A stretch of DNA of 64,000 nt from Acrocarpospora phusangensis (GTDB lineage Bacteria; Actinomycetota; Actinomycetes; Streptosporangiales; Streptosporangiaceae). The DNA lies in assembly GCF_016862995.1 (NCBI RefSeq), contig NZ_BOOA01000024.1:47220-111219 (forward strand), given 5' to 3'. A program made the translations under genes and the position numbers. Numbering within the stretch: position 1 is the first letter of the stretch; each line of letters begins with the position of its first letter. A model generated the notes under the pieces. The model did no database searches. It was not told where the DNA came from and saw only the letters and a program-made list of their open reading frames with translations. Below are positions 52,217-61,178 of this stretch, piece by piece.

Positions 52217-52660
52217 TCAGGCGGTGCGGGCGTCGTAGGTCGCGCGGCTGGCGAGCACGTCGTCCATGTGCGTCTCGGCCCAGGTCTTGAGGCCGCGCAT
52301 CAGCTGGTGCAGGGAGAGGCCGAGGTCGGTCAGCTCGTACGAGACCGTAACGGGCACGGTCGGCGTCGCGGTGCGGGTGATGAGCCCGTCGCGCTCCAGG
52401 GAGCGCAGCGTCTGCGTGAGCATCTTCTGGCTGACGCCGGCCAGCAGACGGGCCAGCTCCGAATAGCGCATCGCCCGGGGCTCGCCGGCGCAGTCGGCGC
52501 CCAGCTGATGCGAGCCGCCGCCGCCCAGCGCGGCCAGGATCAGCGCGACCCATTTGTCGGAGATACGGTCGAGCAGCTTGCGGCTAGGACACACCGCCAG
52601 GAAAGCGTCATATTCCGCCTTGGCCTGTGCCCTCTTCTGGGCCGCCGTCATCGTCGCCAT
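52217..52660 (-). CDS. HxlR-family transcriptional regulator
   Basis: 147 residues from ATG 52660; GGAGGA lies upstream. HxlR winged helix: CPSRKLLDRISDKWVALILAALGGG (with the N-terminal redox-capable Cys), MRYSELARLLAGVSQKMLTQTLRSLERDGLITRTATPTVPVTVSYELTDLG. HxlR proteins sense aldehydes or quinones through this cysteine. Divergent to the aldo-keto reductase, its probable target. Confidence 0.9.
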   Translation of the reverse strand: MATMTAAQKRAQAKAEYDAFLAVCPSRKLLDRISDKWVALILAALGGGGSHQLGADCAGEPRAMRYSELARLLAGVSQKMLTQTLRSLERDGLITRTATPTVPVTVSYELTDLGLSLHQLMRGLKTWAETHMDDVLASRATYDARTA

Positions 52661-52699
52661 CGACCGCTCCTCCAACCCGTGGGTGCCTTACGCACTCCG

Positions 52700-52729
52700 A
52701 GGTGCCTACTTCCTGCCGGGAAGCTACCT
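52700..52729. promoter_or_regulatory. Candidate HxlR operator in the divergent promoter region
   Basis: AGGT (52700-52703) and ACCT (52726-52729) enclose CTTCC-tgccg-GGAAG (52709-52723), a nested dyad midway between the HxlR and aldo-keto reductase starts. HxlR dimers bind dyads of this size. The assignment is positional. Confidence 0.5.
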
Positions 52730-52788
52730 ATCCAGAATGATGCAGCGAACCGTTTTACACCACCCGGCTCAACAGGGAAGACAGAGGA

Positions 52789-53658
52789 ATGAGCACGCTC
52801 TCCACTTCGCTACCCGGCGGCACCTGGACCCTGGGCGACCTGACCGTCACCCGGTTCGGCTACGGCGCCATGCAGCTCGCCGGTCCCGGGGTCATGGGTC
52901 CGCCCGCCGACCACGACAGCGCTCTCGCCGTCCTCCGCGAGGCCGTCGAGCTCGGAATCACCCACATCGACACCAGCGACGCGTACGGGCCGCGCGTCAC
53001 CAATCAGCTGATCCGTGAAGCGCTGCATCCGTACCCCGAACCGCTGCGCATCGTGACCAAGGTCGGCGCGACCCGCGACCAGCAGGGCGGCTGGCCCCCG
53101 GCCCGGCAGCCCGAAGACCTGCGCCGCGCCGTCCACGACAACCTCGAAGCCCTCGGCCTCGACGTGCTCGACCTGGTCAACCTCCGGCTCGGCAACGCCC
53201 AGGGACCCCAGCCCGGCTCGGTCGCCGAGCCTTTCGAGACGCTCGTCGAACTCCAGCGGCAGGGCCTGATCCGGCACCTGGGCGTGAGCAACGCGACGGC
53301 GGAACAGGTCGCCGAGGCACAGGCGATCGCGCCGATCGTGTGCGTGCAGAACATGTACAACCTCGCCTACCGCCACGACGACAAGCTGATCGACGAACTC
53401 GCCGAGAAGGACATCGCCTACGTGCCCTTCTTCCCGCTCGGCGGCTTCAGCCCACTCCAGTCCTCGGCGCTCTCGGCCGTGGCCTCCCGCCTGGGCGCGA
53501 CGCCGATGTCGGTCGCCCTGGCCTGGTTGCTCCACCGGTCGCCGAACATCCTGCTGATTCCCGGCACCTCATCGACGGCGCACCTGCGCGAGAACGTCGC
53601 CGGCGCGGGACTCTCCCTGTCCGGCGAGGAACTCGCCGAACTCGACAAGATCGGCTAG
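52789..53658 (+). CDS. Aldo/keto reductase
   Basis: 289 residues, ribosome site AGAGGA. TIM-barrel AKR with the catalytic Tyr in DTSDAYGP, Lys in IVTKVG and Asp in THIDTSD. The usual active-site His of the strand-4 motif is replaced (DLVNLRLGN), as in a recognised actinobacterial subgroup. NADPH-binding end: IPGTSSTAHLRENVAG. It likely reduces aldehydes or ketones, in a detoxification role under HxlR control. Confidence 0.9.
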   Translation: MSTLSTSLPGGTWTLGDLTVTRFGYGAMQLAGPGVMGPPADHDSALAVLREAVELGITHIDTSDAYGPRVTNQLIREALHPYPEPLRIVTKVGATRDQQGGWPPARQPEDLRRAVHDNLEALGLDVLDLVNLRLGNAQGPQPGSVAEPFETLVELQRQGLIRHLGVSNATAEQVAEAQAIAPIVCVQNMYNLAYRHDDKLIDELAEKDIAYVPFFPLGGFSPLQSSALSAVASRLGATPMSVALAWLLHRSPNILLIPGTSSTAHLRENVAGAGLSLSGEELAELDKIG

Positions 53659-53670
53659 GCCTCCGGGCGC

Positions 53671-55800
53671 TCATCCCCCGAGACTCCAGGCCCGGAGTGT
53701 ACGGTCCTCCGTCGCGCCCGCCACGACGGCATGACCGGCGAGTTCGGCCAGCGTCACGAAGGGCGCGCCGCCGGTCGTGCCGTCGGGGCCCGAGCCCAGT
53801 TCGCCGATGACCTCGCCGTTTTCGAGGTTCCAGATTCGGACGGTGATGTCGCCGCCTGCGGGAGCGTGGGCCACGACCGCGACAGGCAGGTCGCCGCGGT
53901 GCCCGGCGGCGAGGGCGGCGGCGCCTCGGTCGTCGGGGCTCCGGTCGCTGAACGTCCACTTCTTCCGGCTTCTGCCGGTGGCCAGGTCGTGGACGCGGAG
54001 GGTGGCGTCCAGGTGAGTGGAGACGAGGACGGGCTTGCCGTCCAGCTCACCGCAGGCGAGAAGTTCGATGCCGCCGATGTTCCCGGTACGGAACGAACGC
54101 CGCAGCCTGCCCGTGGACAGGTTCCAGAGGCGGATACGTTCGGCTCCGTCGCCCGTGACGAGCACGTCTTCCTGGCCGAGACGGCCGAACGCCAGGCCGT
54201 GGATGCCCTGGAAGTGGTCGGTGATCGTGGCGCCGATCTGCTTGCCGGTGGCGACGTCCCAGAGGCGTACGACGCTGTGGAGGTCGCGCAGGCTGTCGTA
54301 CTTCTGCGAGACCGCGACCACCCGGTCCCCGGCCGAGACGGCGATGACGCGATCACCCGCCCGGCGCGACGCGAGTTCCGCGCCCGTCAGGCTCCACATC
54401 CGCATCCTGCCGTCAGCGTGACCACTCACCACCACCGGAGTCCCGCCACTGGTGCCGGCCGCCACCGAGGTAACCGCACCGCCTCCGTCACCCAGCCGAG
54501 TCGGCGACGTGGCTGTGGCCGCGTCCCACGCGAACACGATTCCCTTCGACGTGCCGCAAGCGACGATGGACCCGGCGGCGGCGACAGCCGTCGGATCGCC
54601 ATCTCCATCCGTCAGTGAGACAGGCCCTTTGACCTCCGAACCGAAAGGCCCAGCCACCGCAACCGGAGTCGGGACCGGGGTGGGCGTCGGTGTCGAGGTG
54701 GCGTTCGCAGCCGGGGAAATCCCAGGCGATCCGGAAGAAAGCGTGGTCAAGGATCCACTGCCCTCCTTGCCGGTGCCCGATCCGAAGATCTCCTCCCGAA
54801 AGATGGCGAAAGCCGAAATCGCCACCGCGCCCACAGCCGCCGCACCGCCGATCACGACCCGCCGACTGATCTTCCCGACCGGAGGCGGCGCGGTAACCGC
54901 GTCCCGCACCGACGCACCCGTCCCCTGGTTCGGCCTGGGGACAGGCGCGGCGGCTGGCCCAGGAACCTGGCCGGCAATCGAGTCGGGGATCGGGCCGGCC
55001 TGTCTGATCAGCTGTCGGAGCAGGTCGGTTGCGGGTGGTCTGGCCGAAGGGTCTTTGGCGAAGCACGCCTGGATGGCGTCCATCAGGTGGGGCGGCACCC
55101 CGGAGAGATCCGGTGCTGTGCTGAGAATGCCGTTGATCAGGGCGGGAACCGTATCGCCCGGGAACGGCTGGCGGCCGGTCGCGGCGAACACCATCGTGCC
55201 CGCCCAGCTGAAAATGTCGGACGCGGCCCCGACGCGCTCACCCCTGAACTGCTCCGGCGACATGTACGCAGGCGTCCCGATCGGCCCCGACGCCAGCGTC
55301 GTCGAATCGAACGCCTTCGCGATGCCGAAGTCGATCACGATCGGCCCCTCCGGCCCGACCAGCACATTGCCCGGCTTGAAATCACGATGCACGATCCCGG
55401 CTTCGTGAATGGCGGCAAGCGCCGTCATCGTAGATATCGCCAGACGATCCAGCGCGCTCCCCGCCCGAGGCCCAGCCGACCGCACGACCGCCTGCAGCGT
55501 ATCCCCGGCCACGTACTCACTCACGATGTACGGCTGCTCCCCCAGCAACCCGACATCCAGCACAGCCGCCGTACAGAACGCGGCCACCCGCCGCGCCGAC
55601 TCCACCTCGCGCAGAAACCCCCTGGTCGCATCGTCATCCCGGCTCACCTGACTGTGCAGCAACTTGACCGCGACCACCCGCCCGGCCTCGTCAACCCCCT
55701 GATACACCACTCCCTGGCCACCGGACCCAAGCACCCCGACCAGCCGATACTCCCCAATCCGCTCAGGATCCCCCAGCCGGAGCGGGCGAACTTCCGGCAT
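53671..55800 (-). CDS. Ser/Thr protein kinase with membrane helix and WD40-like propeller
   Basis: 709 residues, GGAGGAGGGAG before ATG 55800. Kinase domain 1-270: VLGSGGQGVVY (glycine loop), Lys46 in VAVK, HRDFKPGN (Asp140), DFG 157-159, and a GTPAYMSPEQF activation segment, all intact. A Pro-rich juxtamembrane region leads to one helix (~315-336, VVIGGAAAVGAVAISAFAIF). The extracellular part is a Ser/Thr/Pro linker followed by a WD40-like propeller with repeats such as GRMRMWSLTG, SVVRLWDVATGKQIG and ERIRLWNLSTG. The sensor binds something outside the membrane. It converges with the reductase gene, 12 bp apart. Confidence 0.9.
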   Translation of the reverse strand: MPEVRPLRLGDPERIGEYRLVGVLGSGGQGVVYQGVDEAGRVVAVKLLHSQVSRDDDATRGFLREVESARRVAAFCTAAVLDVGLLGEQPYIVSEYVAGDTLQAVVRSAGPRAGSALDRLAISTMTALAAIHEAGIVHRDFKPGNVLVGPEGPIVIDFGIAKAFDSTTLASGPIGTPAYMSPEQFRGERVGAASDIFSWAGTMVFAATGRQPFPGDTVPALINGILSTAPDLSGVPPHLMDAIQACFAKDPSARPPATDLLRQLIRQAGPIPDSIAGQVPGPAAAPVPRPNQGTGASVRDAVTAPPPVGKISRRVVIGGAAAVGAVAISAFAIFREEIFGSGTGKEGSGSLTTLSSGSPGISPAANATSTPTPTPVPTPVAVAGPFGSEVKGPVSLTDGDGDPTAVAAAGSIVACGTSKGIVFAWDAATATSPTRLGDGGGAVTSVAAGTSGGTPVVVSGHADGRMRMWSLTGAELASRRAGDRVIAVSAGDRVVAVSQKYDSLRDLHSVVRLWDVATGKQIGATITDHFQGIHGLAFGRLGQEDVLVTGDGAERIRLWNLSTGRLRRSFRTGNIGGIELLACGELDGKPVLVSTHLDATLRVHDLATGRSRKKWTFSDRSPDDRGAAALAAGHRGDLPVAVVAHAPAGGDITVRIWNLENGEVIGELGSGPDGTTGGAPFVTLAELAGHAVVAGATEDRTLRAWSLGG

Positions 55801-56027
55801 CCCACTCCCTCCTCCGGCCTACTCGGGCGATCTACACGATACGACCGCAACGCCCCGCCCGCTCAGGGACCTCCTGAGCGCCGGCCATCCCGGCGCCAAC
55901 GCAATGCGGACATGAGGGACGAGCCGCGACATCGAACCGCGAGCGCTCAATGGAAGATCGGACATTTCGCGGACCAAGCGGACGCCCGGTCGCCTCCACG
56001 ACGCCGCACCAGGCGCGAGTCGACCGG

Positions 56028-56846
56028 TCAGCTCACCAGGTCGACGGCCGTGCCGTGGTCGCGGGCGGCGGAGACGAAGTCCGGGGGTGCGGCGGCGCCG
56101 GTGATGAGGAGGTCTAGTTCGGGGAGGTCGCAGATGGGGGCCAGGCCGATGCGGCCGAGTTTGGCGGAGTCGGCCAGGACTACCCGGCGGCGGGAGGCGT
56201 TGATCATGCGGCGTTTGAGTTCGGCTTCGAGGAGGTTGACGCCGGTGACGCCGGAGTCGAGGTGTACGCCGTGGCAGCCGAGGAAGACCGTGTCCGCGTG
56301 GATGCGCTCCAGCATCGGGGCTCCCAGGGGGTCCACGAGGGAGTGGGTGACCGGGCGGAGGGTGCCGCCGGTGACGAGGACGGAGAAGCGGGGGATGGCC
56401 GGTTCGAGTTCCACGGCGACGCGCAGGCTGTTGGTGAAGACGACGAGGTCGGAGAGGTCGGCGCGGGCGACGAGGGCGCGGGCCAGGAACGTGGTGGTGG
56501 TGCCGGTGTCGATGATGATGCTCTCGCCGTCGCTGACGAGGGCGGCGGCGTGCCGGGCCAGCTGGGCCTTCTCGATGGCCGCGTCGCCCAGCGCCACCTC
56601 GTACGACGACTCGGCCGGCGGCGCGGACCTGACCTGCATGGCGCCGCCGCGGACCCGCCGGACCACGCCCTGGCGGTCCAGCAGTTCGAGGTCGCCGCGG
56701 ATGGTCACGCTGGACACGCCGAAGATCTCGGCCAGATCGGTGACCCGGACGAACTCGTGCTCCTGCACCAGGGCCGCGATGCGGTCGCGCCGGACCGCGG
56801 CCGCGACGTCGGTGGCGGACGTCTCCGGCGGAGCGGCGTCCCTCAT
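56028..56846 (-). CDS. DeoR-family repressor (distal, sugar operon)
   Basis: 272 residues from ATG 56846, overlapping the GH4 stop as ATGA. HTH_DeoR: RDRIAALVQEHEFVRVTDLAEIFGVSSVTIRGDLELLDRQGVVRRVRGGAM. The sugar-phosphate/effector domain follows with DTGTTTTFLARAL and ITGAAAPPD. Paralogue of the DeoR protein at 63023-63826. Last gene of the operon. Confidence 0.92.
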   Translation of the reverse strand: MRDAAPPETSATDVAAAVRRDRIAALVQEHEFVRVTDLAEIFGVSSVTIRGDLELLDRQGVVRRVRGGAMQVRSAPPAESSYEVALGDAAIEKAQLARHAAALVSDGESIIIDTGTTTTFLARALVARADLSDLVVFTNSLRVAVELEPAIPRFSVLVTGGTLRPVTHSLVDPLGAPMLERIHADTVFLGCHGVHLDSGVTGVNLLEAELKRRMINASRRRVVLADSAKLGRIGLAPICDLPELDLLITGAAAPPDFVSAARDHGTAVDLVS

Positions 56847-58156
56847 CGGCCCGCCTCGCCGTGCGTGAGGCCGGCGGGCAGGTAGGCCGCGTGCGCCTGG
56901 ATGAGTTCGTCGCACACCGCCTCGATGGCCGCCAATGGAAGGGTGGCCGAGGTGTTGGGGTCGAGCATGGCTGCCTGGTACACCGCCGATCGTCGTTCCT
57001 CGAGGGCCGCTGTCATGGTCAGCTCTACCACATTCAGGAACGTGCGGTTGAGCGCCGCGAGCTGCACGGGCAGCGGCCCGACCGGCACCGGCCGGATGCC
57101 GTCGCCGTCCACGAGGGCGGGCACCTCGACGCACGCGCTCGGCGGCAGGTTGTCGATCAGCCCGTCGTTGGGCAGGGTGAGCTGGACCTCGCGCGGCGTG
57201 CCGGTGAGCATGGAGTGGATCACCTCGGAGGCCATCTCGAAGTGTTTCCACCGGGCCAGCACCGGCTCGCCGGAGGCCAGCGCGCCGCGCAGCCGCTCGT
57301 ACGCGTCGAGTTTCCTGGCGCGGCGGCGCAGGCTCTCGTTGAGCGGCAGGCCGAGCCGGACGACCTCCTTCTCGTGCGGGAGGAACCAGGGCACGTACTC
57401 GGCGGCGTGTTCGCTGGACTCGGTGGGGAAGTAGCCGAAACGCCGGTAGATCTCGGCCCTGGCGTGGCCGCGTAGTTCGGGGTCGCCGTCCATCACCAGG
57501 TCGAGGTCCTCGTACAGGGAGCGGCCGCCGCTCTCGAAGCGGAGGACGAACGCCTGGTGGTTCATCCCGGCCGTGCGGAAGTCGATCTCGCCGAGCTCGC
57601 GGCCGATCAGGTCGGCGAGCAGGGCGTGCGTGTCCCGGACGGAGTGGCACAGCCCGGCCACCCGGCGCAGCGGCGTGCCGGTGAGCACGGCCCCGCACAG
57701 GGTGGCCATCGGGTCGGTGTAGCTGAGCAGCCACGCCTGCGGGCACAGCCGGGTCATGTCCCCGGCCAGGCCGAGCATGACGGGGATGGCGCGCAGGCCC
57801 CGGAAGATGCCGCCGAGGCCGAGGGTGTCGCCGACGGTCTGGCGTACGCCGTACCGGCTGGGGATCTCGAAGTCGGAGAGCGCCGCGTCGTACCCGCCGA
57901 CGTCCATCTGGCAGATCACGAAGTCGGCCCCGGCCAGGCACGCGTCCCGGTCGCCGCCGGCCTCGATCACGGCGCCCGCGCCCGTCTCGGCGTCCAGCCG
58001 CCGGGACAGCGTCTCGGCGGTGGCGAGGCGGCCGGGGTCGATGTCGTGCAGGGCGACCCGCAGCGTGCCGGCGAGTTCGGGGCTGGACATCAGGTCGGAG
58101 AGGATCTTGCGCGTCAGTTCGACGTTCCCCGCCCCGATGAAGGCCAACTTTGCCAT
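56843..58156 (-). CDS. Family 4 glycoside hydrolase (alpha-galactosidase/6-phospho-glucosidase type)
   Basis: 437 residues. N-terminal NAD-binding motif KLAFIGAGNVELTRKIL, then FVICQMDVGGYDAA, the metal-binding Cys and His in GLCHSV, and NHQAF. GH4 enzymes use NAD and Mn2+ in a redox-type hydrolysis of alpha- or beta-glycosides. Preceded by an AGGAGG ribosome site. Translationally coupled to the second DeoR gene. With the GH36 gene it provides two unrelated routes to cleave an alpha-galactoside. Confidence 0.9.
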   Translation of the reverse strand: MAKLAFIGAGNVELTRKILSDLMSSPELAGTLRVALHDIDPGRLATAETLSRRLDAETGAGAVIEAGGDRDACLAGADFVICQMDVGGYDAALSDFEIPSRYGVRQTVGDTLGLGGIFRGLRAIPVMLGLAGDMTRLCPQAWLLSYTDPMATLCGAVLTGTPLRRVAGLCHSVRDTHALLADLIGRELGEIDFRTAGMNHQAFVLRFESGGRSLYEDLDLVMDGDPELRGHARAEIYRRFGYFPTESSEHAAEYVPWFLPHEKEVVRLGLPLNESLRRRARKLDAYERLRGALASGEPVLARWKHFEMASEVIHSMLTGTPREVQLTLPNDGLIDNLPPSACVEVPALVDGDGIRPVPVGPLPVQLAALNRTFLNVVELTMTAALEERRSAVYQAAMLDPNTSATLPLAAIEAVCDELIQAHAAYLPAGLTHGEAGR

Positions 58157-58164
58157 CCGAAACC

Positions 58165-58180
58165 TCCTGAAAGCAGGAGA
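58165..58180 (-). promoter_or_regulatory. Hairpin overlapping the GH4 ribosome binding site
   Basis: CTCCTG (58165-58170) pairs with CAGGAG (58175-58180) around a four-base loop; the right arm read on the minus strand is part of the AGGAGG site for GH4. Sequestration could lower GH4 translation until upstream translation opens it. The stem is short. Confidence 0.3.
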
Positions 58181-58210
58181 CTACCGTTTTGGAAAGCGGT
58201 GCGTCTCGGT

Positions 58211-59710
58211 TCACTTCACCAGCAGCCGGTCCGAGATCCGGCCGGCCGGGCGCACGTACGGCCCGAAGTCGACTTCGCGCCCGTCGACCAGGAAGCGGAG
58301 CCGGTCGAGCCTGCTGATCTCCGGGTCGCCGGTGAGGAAGGCCACCAGGGCCCGCCGTTCCGGCTCGTCCAGCCAGGCGATCGGGTCGGAGACGGCGCGG
58401 AACCCGCAGATGGCGGCGAGGTCGGTGAGCAGCCGCTTGCACTCGTCGTCGAGCAGGTTGTAGCGGGTACGGAAGAACACCGGGTCCGGGTCCACCTCCA
58501 GCAGCGGCCGCAGCCACAGGCGGTGCAGCGACGCGATGACCGCGTTGCGCGCGCCCGCGCCCGAGTAGTCGTCGGACCGTTCGCTGTTGTCCCAGTACGG
58601 CGCCACGTCCGGGCTCGCCCGTACCCCGTCGAGCACGCCGATCGACGGGATGATCGGGGCGCCGCTGCCGAGCAGGTAGGTGTCGTCGCCGGCGACCTCG
58701 CGGATCAGCTCCACGGCCTCCCGGTACGCCTGCTCGCGCGGCACGTCGCCGTGGCGTGCCCCCGACAGCGCCGCCGCGTACGCGAAGTCGAGCTTGAGGT
58801 ACCGGTAACCCCAGTCGCGTACCCGCGCGAAGGTGGCCGCGAGGTGGTCGCGGGCCTCCGGCAGGGTGGTGTCCAGCGCGAAGTAGGAGCTGCCCCAGTT
58901 GTACCCGGCCGGTTTGGGGTCGCCGGCGGCGTCGCGCAGGAACAGGTGCGGCCTGGTCTGGAAGATCTGCGAGTGCGCCGGCGCGATGAAGGGCGCCAGC
59001 CACAGCCCGGGAACGAACCCGTGGTCCCGGATCCGCACCGCCATGTCCGACATGCCGGACGGGAAGTCGGCGCCGGCCTCCCAGTCGCCGACCGCGGCCT
59101 GCCAGCCGTCGTCGAGCTGCACCACGTCGAACGGGTAGCCGCGCAGGTCGTCCAGGACCTTGTGGATGAGCGGCTCGGTGATGTCCTCGAAGAAGGAGTA
59201 CCAGCTGCACCACACGTTGCCCGCCCGGGTCGTACGGCGGCCGAGCCGTTCGCCGAGCAGTTCTGCGTACCGGGCGAAAACGGTCTCCTCGGGGCCGTAG
59301 CCGAGGAACCAGTCCGCGCCCGGATGCTCCGAATGCCCGGCCAGCAGCCGGTCGTCGGCCTCCACCCGGGGCACGTCCAGGCCGAGACCGCCGAGCAGCA
59401 GCACGTTCCCGTCGCCCGCGTCGAGCGCCCCCACGGCGCTGCCCGCGTGCCGGTACGGACTGTCGTTGTCGATGTCGTCCGCCGTCAGCATGCGCTCGGA
59501 CCCGGGAATGCGCAGCGGCGGCCCGCCCAGCGGCCACCACGCGGTGGGACTGTAGGAGTTCCAGCCGTGCCGGTAGAAGTCCACCGCGCCGAAGGGGTGC
59601 AGGATGCGGACATCCCCGGCGGGCACGATCAGCCCTCCCGTCACGGCACGCGGCTCCCCGGGGAGCACCGCGGGCAGCCGGTGGCCCCCGAACTGCAGAA
59701 TCGTCTCCAT
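58211..59710 (-). CDS. Intracellular GH36-type alpha-galactosidase
   Basis: 499 residues from ATG 59710, no signal peptide. GH-D clan motifs: WNSYSPTAWW, FDVVQLDDGWQ, the nucleophile Asp308 in YLKLDFAYA, the acid/base Asp368 in RASPDVAPYW, and a C-terminal beta domain. Hydrolyses alpha-1,6-galactosides such as melibiose or raffinose. Sits between the binding-protein gene and the GH4 gene, with an 11-bp hairpin upstream. Confidence 0.9.
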   Translation of the reverse strand: METILQFGGHRLPAVLPGEPRAVTGGLIVPAGDVRILHPFGAVDFYRHGWNSYSPTAWWPLGGPPLRIPGSERMLTADDIDNDSPYRHAGSAVGALDAGDGNVLLLGGLGLDVPRVEADDRLLAGHSEHPGADWFLGYGPEETVFARYAELLGERLGRRTTRAGNVWCSWYSFFEDITEPLIHKVLDDLRGYPFDVVQLDDGWQAAVGDWEAGADFPSGMSDMAVRIRDHGFVPGLWLAPFIAPAHSQIFQTRPHLFLRDAAGDPKPAGYNWGSSYFALDTTLPEARDHLAATFARVRDWGYRYLKLDFAYAAALSGARHGDVPREQAYREAVELIREVAGDDTYLLGSGAPIIPSIGVLDGVRASPDVAPYWDNSERSDDYSGAGARNAVIASLHRLWLRPLLEVDPDPVFFRTRYNLLDDECKRLLTDLAAICGFRAVSDPIAWLDEPERRALVAFLTGDPEISRLDRLRFLVDGREVDFGPYVRPAGRISDRLLVK

Positions 59711-59728
59711 CGCCGTCCTTATCGCGAG

Positions 59729-59758
59729 GCCGGGCCGGTACGGTCGCACCGGCCCGGC
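59729..59758 (-). terminator. Stem-loop after the binding-protein gene (possible attenuator or mRNA stabiliser)
   Basis: GCCGGGCCGGT (59729-59739) pairs perfectly with ACCGGCCCGGC (59748-59758) across an 8-base loop. It lies 6 bp beyond the stop of the binding-protein gene and before GH36. Such hairpins commonly raise the level of the binding-protein mRNA relative to the enzyme genes. Confidence 0.65.
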
Positions 59759-59763
59759 GGGGG

Positions 59764-61098
59764 TTACTTGAGGATGTCGGCCACGCGGGCGTCGAGCTGC
59801 TTGAGCGCGTCCGCGGGGGCGACCTTCAGCTCCTGGATCTGGTCGATCACCGCCTGTGCCTCGGTGTTGATCTCGTTGGCGCTGCCGGTGATCGGGTAGT
59901 ACGACAGGCTGTTGGGGTCGGCCGCGATGTCGGTGAACGCGGACACGTCCACGCCCTTCGCCCGGTGCGTCTCCGCGGCGGTGGTGGCCGCGGTCTTGAT
60001 CGCGGGGAACACCACGGCGCGCTTGGCCACCAGGTCCTGGCAGGCGGGCGAGCCGATGAACGAGACCCACTGCCAGGCCTCGTCCGGGTGCTTGGTGCCG
60101 GCCGTGATGGACGGGGCGAGGCCGTTGATGATGGTCTTGCGGCCCTGCGGGCCCGCCGGCAGCGGCGCGAACGCGAACTTCTGCTCGGTGCTGCCGGCCC
60201 AGGTGCCGATCCGCCAGGATCCGTCCGGGACCAGGGCCGCCTTGTTGGTCTGCATCATCGGCTCCAGGCCGAGGCGGCCGGCCTCCTCGCGCGGCAGCAC
60301 GTACCCGGCCTTCATCTGCTCCTGCCACCAGGTGATGGCCTCGGCCAGGCGCGGGTCGTCCAGCTTGTAGTCGGTGCCGAACGGGTTCTTGTCCAGGTAC
60401 TGGAAGCCCATGGAGAGCGGCATCCAGGACCACTGGGTCTGCCCGACGACGCCGCCGCCCTGCTCCAGGCCCCAGCCGTACGTGGCGACCTTGGTCTTGT
60501 CGAAGCCGGCCTCGTCGCCGCGCTTGCCGTTGGCGTCCACGGTGAGCTTCTTGATCAGCTCGCCGAAGGTGCCGCCGTCGGAGGGATTCCAGGTGAGGTT
60601 CTTGAGGCTGGCCGGGTCGATCCCGGCGTCCTCGATGTCCTTGACGTTGTAGACGAGCGCGATCGTGTCCCAGTCCTGCGGCAGGCCGTACCGTTTGCCG
60701 TCGCGGACCCAGAGGGAGGCGAGGTCGCCGGTGTAGCGGGTCAGGTCCACCTTGTCCCTGGCCACGAAGGGCTCGATGTCCAGCAGCTGGTTGTTGGCGG
60801 CCAGCTCGGGATAGTACGCGACGTGGTTGGTGATCACGTCGGGGGCGGTGCCGGAGACCAGCGACGTGGTGATGCCGTTCCAGTAGTCCTCCCAGCCCTG
60901 CTGGGTGATCTTCACCTCGATGCCGGAGGAGGCGGTGAACGCGTCGGCGCACTCCTGGTAGGCGGGCAGCTGGTTGGGGTCCCAGAGGCTGTAGGTGAGG
61001 GTGACCTTCTCCTTCGCCGCGGGGGTCTCGGGAGCGGTGCCGCCGCAGGCGGCGGTCAGGACGGCGAGCGCCAGAAGGGCCATCGGCTTTCTGATCAT
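59764..61098 (-). CDS. Sugar ABC transporter substrate-binding lipoprotein
   Basis: 444 residues from ATG 61098. Lipobox LTAACGG after RKPMALLALAV: diacylated Cys at ~18. Family 1 extracellular solute-binding protein with TYSLWDPNQ, IEVKITQQGWEDYW, GTAPDVITNHVAYYPELAANNQLLDI, and the ring of aromatic residues for sugar (NGLAPSITAGTKHPDEAWQWVSFIGS). Binds an oligosaccharide outside the membrane. Confidence 0.92.
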   Translation of the reverse strand: MIRKPMALLALAVLTAACGGTAPETPAAKEKVTLTYSLWDPNQLPAYQECADAFTASSGIEVKITQQGWEDYWNGITTSLVSGTAPDVITNHVAYYPELAANNQLLDIEPFVARDKVDLTRYTGDLASLWVRDGKRYGLPQDWDTIALVYNVKDIEDAGIDPASLKNLTWNPSDGGTFGELIKKLTVDANGKRGDEAGFDKTKVATYGWGLEQGGGVVGQTQWSWMPLSMGFQYLDKNPFGTDYKLDDPRLAEAITWWQEQMKAGYVLPREEAGRLGLEPMMQTNKAALVPDGSWRIGTWAGSTEQKFAFAPLPAGPQGRKTIINGLAPSITAGTKHPDEAWQWVSFIGSPACQDLVAKRAVVFPAIKTAATTAAETHRAKGVDVSAFTDIAADPNSLSYYPITGSANEINTEAQAVIDQIQELKVAPADALKQLDARVADILK

Positions 61099-61178
61099 GG
61101 TTCTGCCTTCACTGGGTTTCGGGGGATGGTCGGCTCCCGGCACCGCGTACGGCACCGGTCAGGGGATCCGACGGGGGT

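Noticed and set aside
57159..59540. A 1170-codon minus-strand frame ending at 56028
   Set aside because: Only the last 272 codons (the DeoR protein) are real; the rest shadows the GH4 and GH36 genes.
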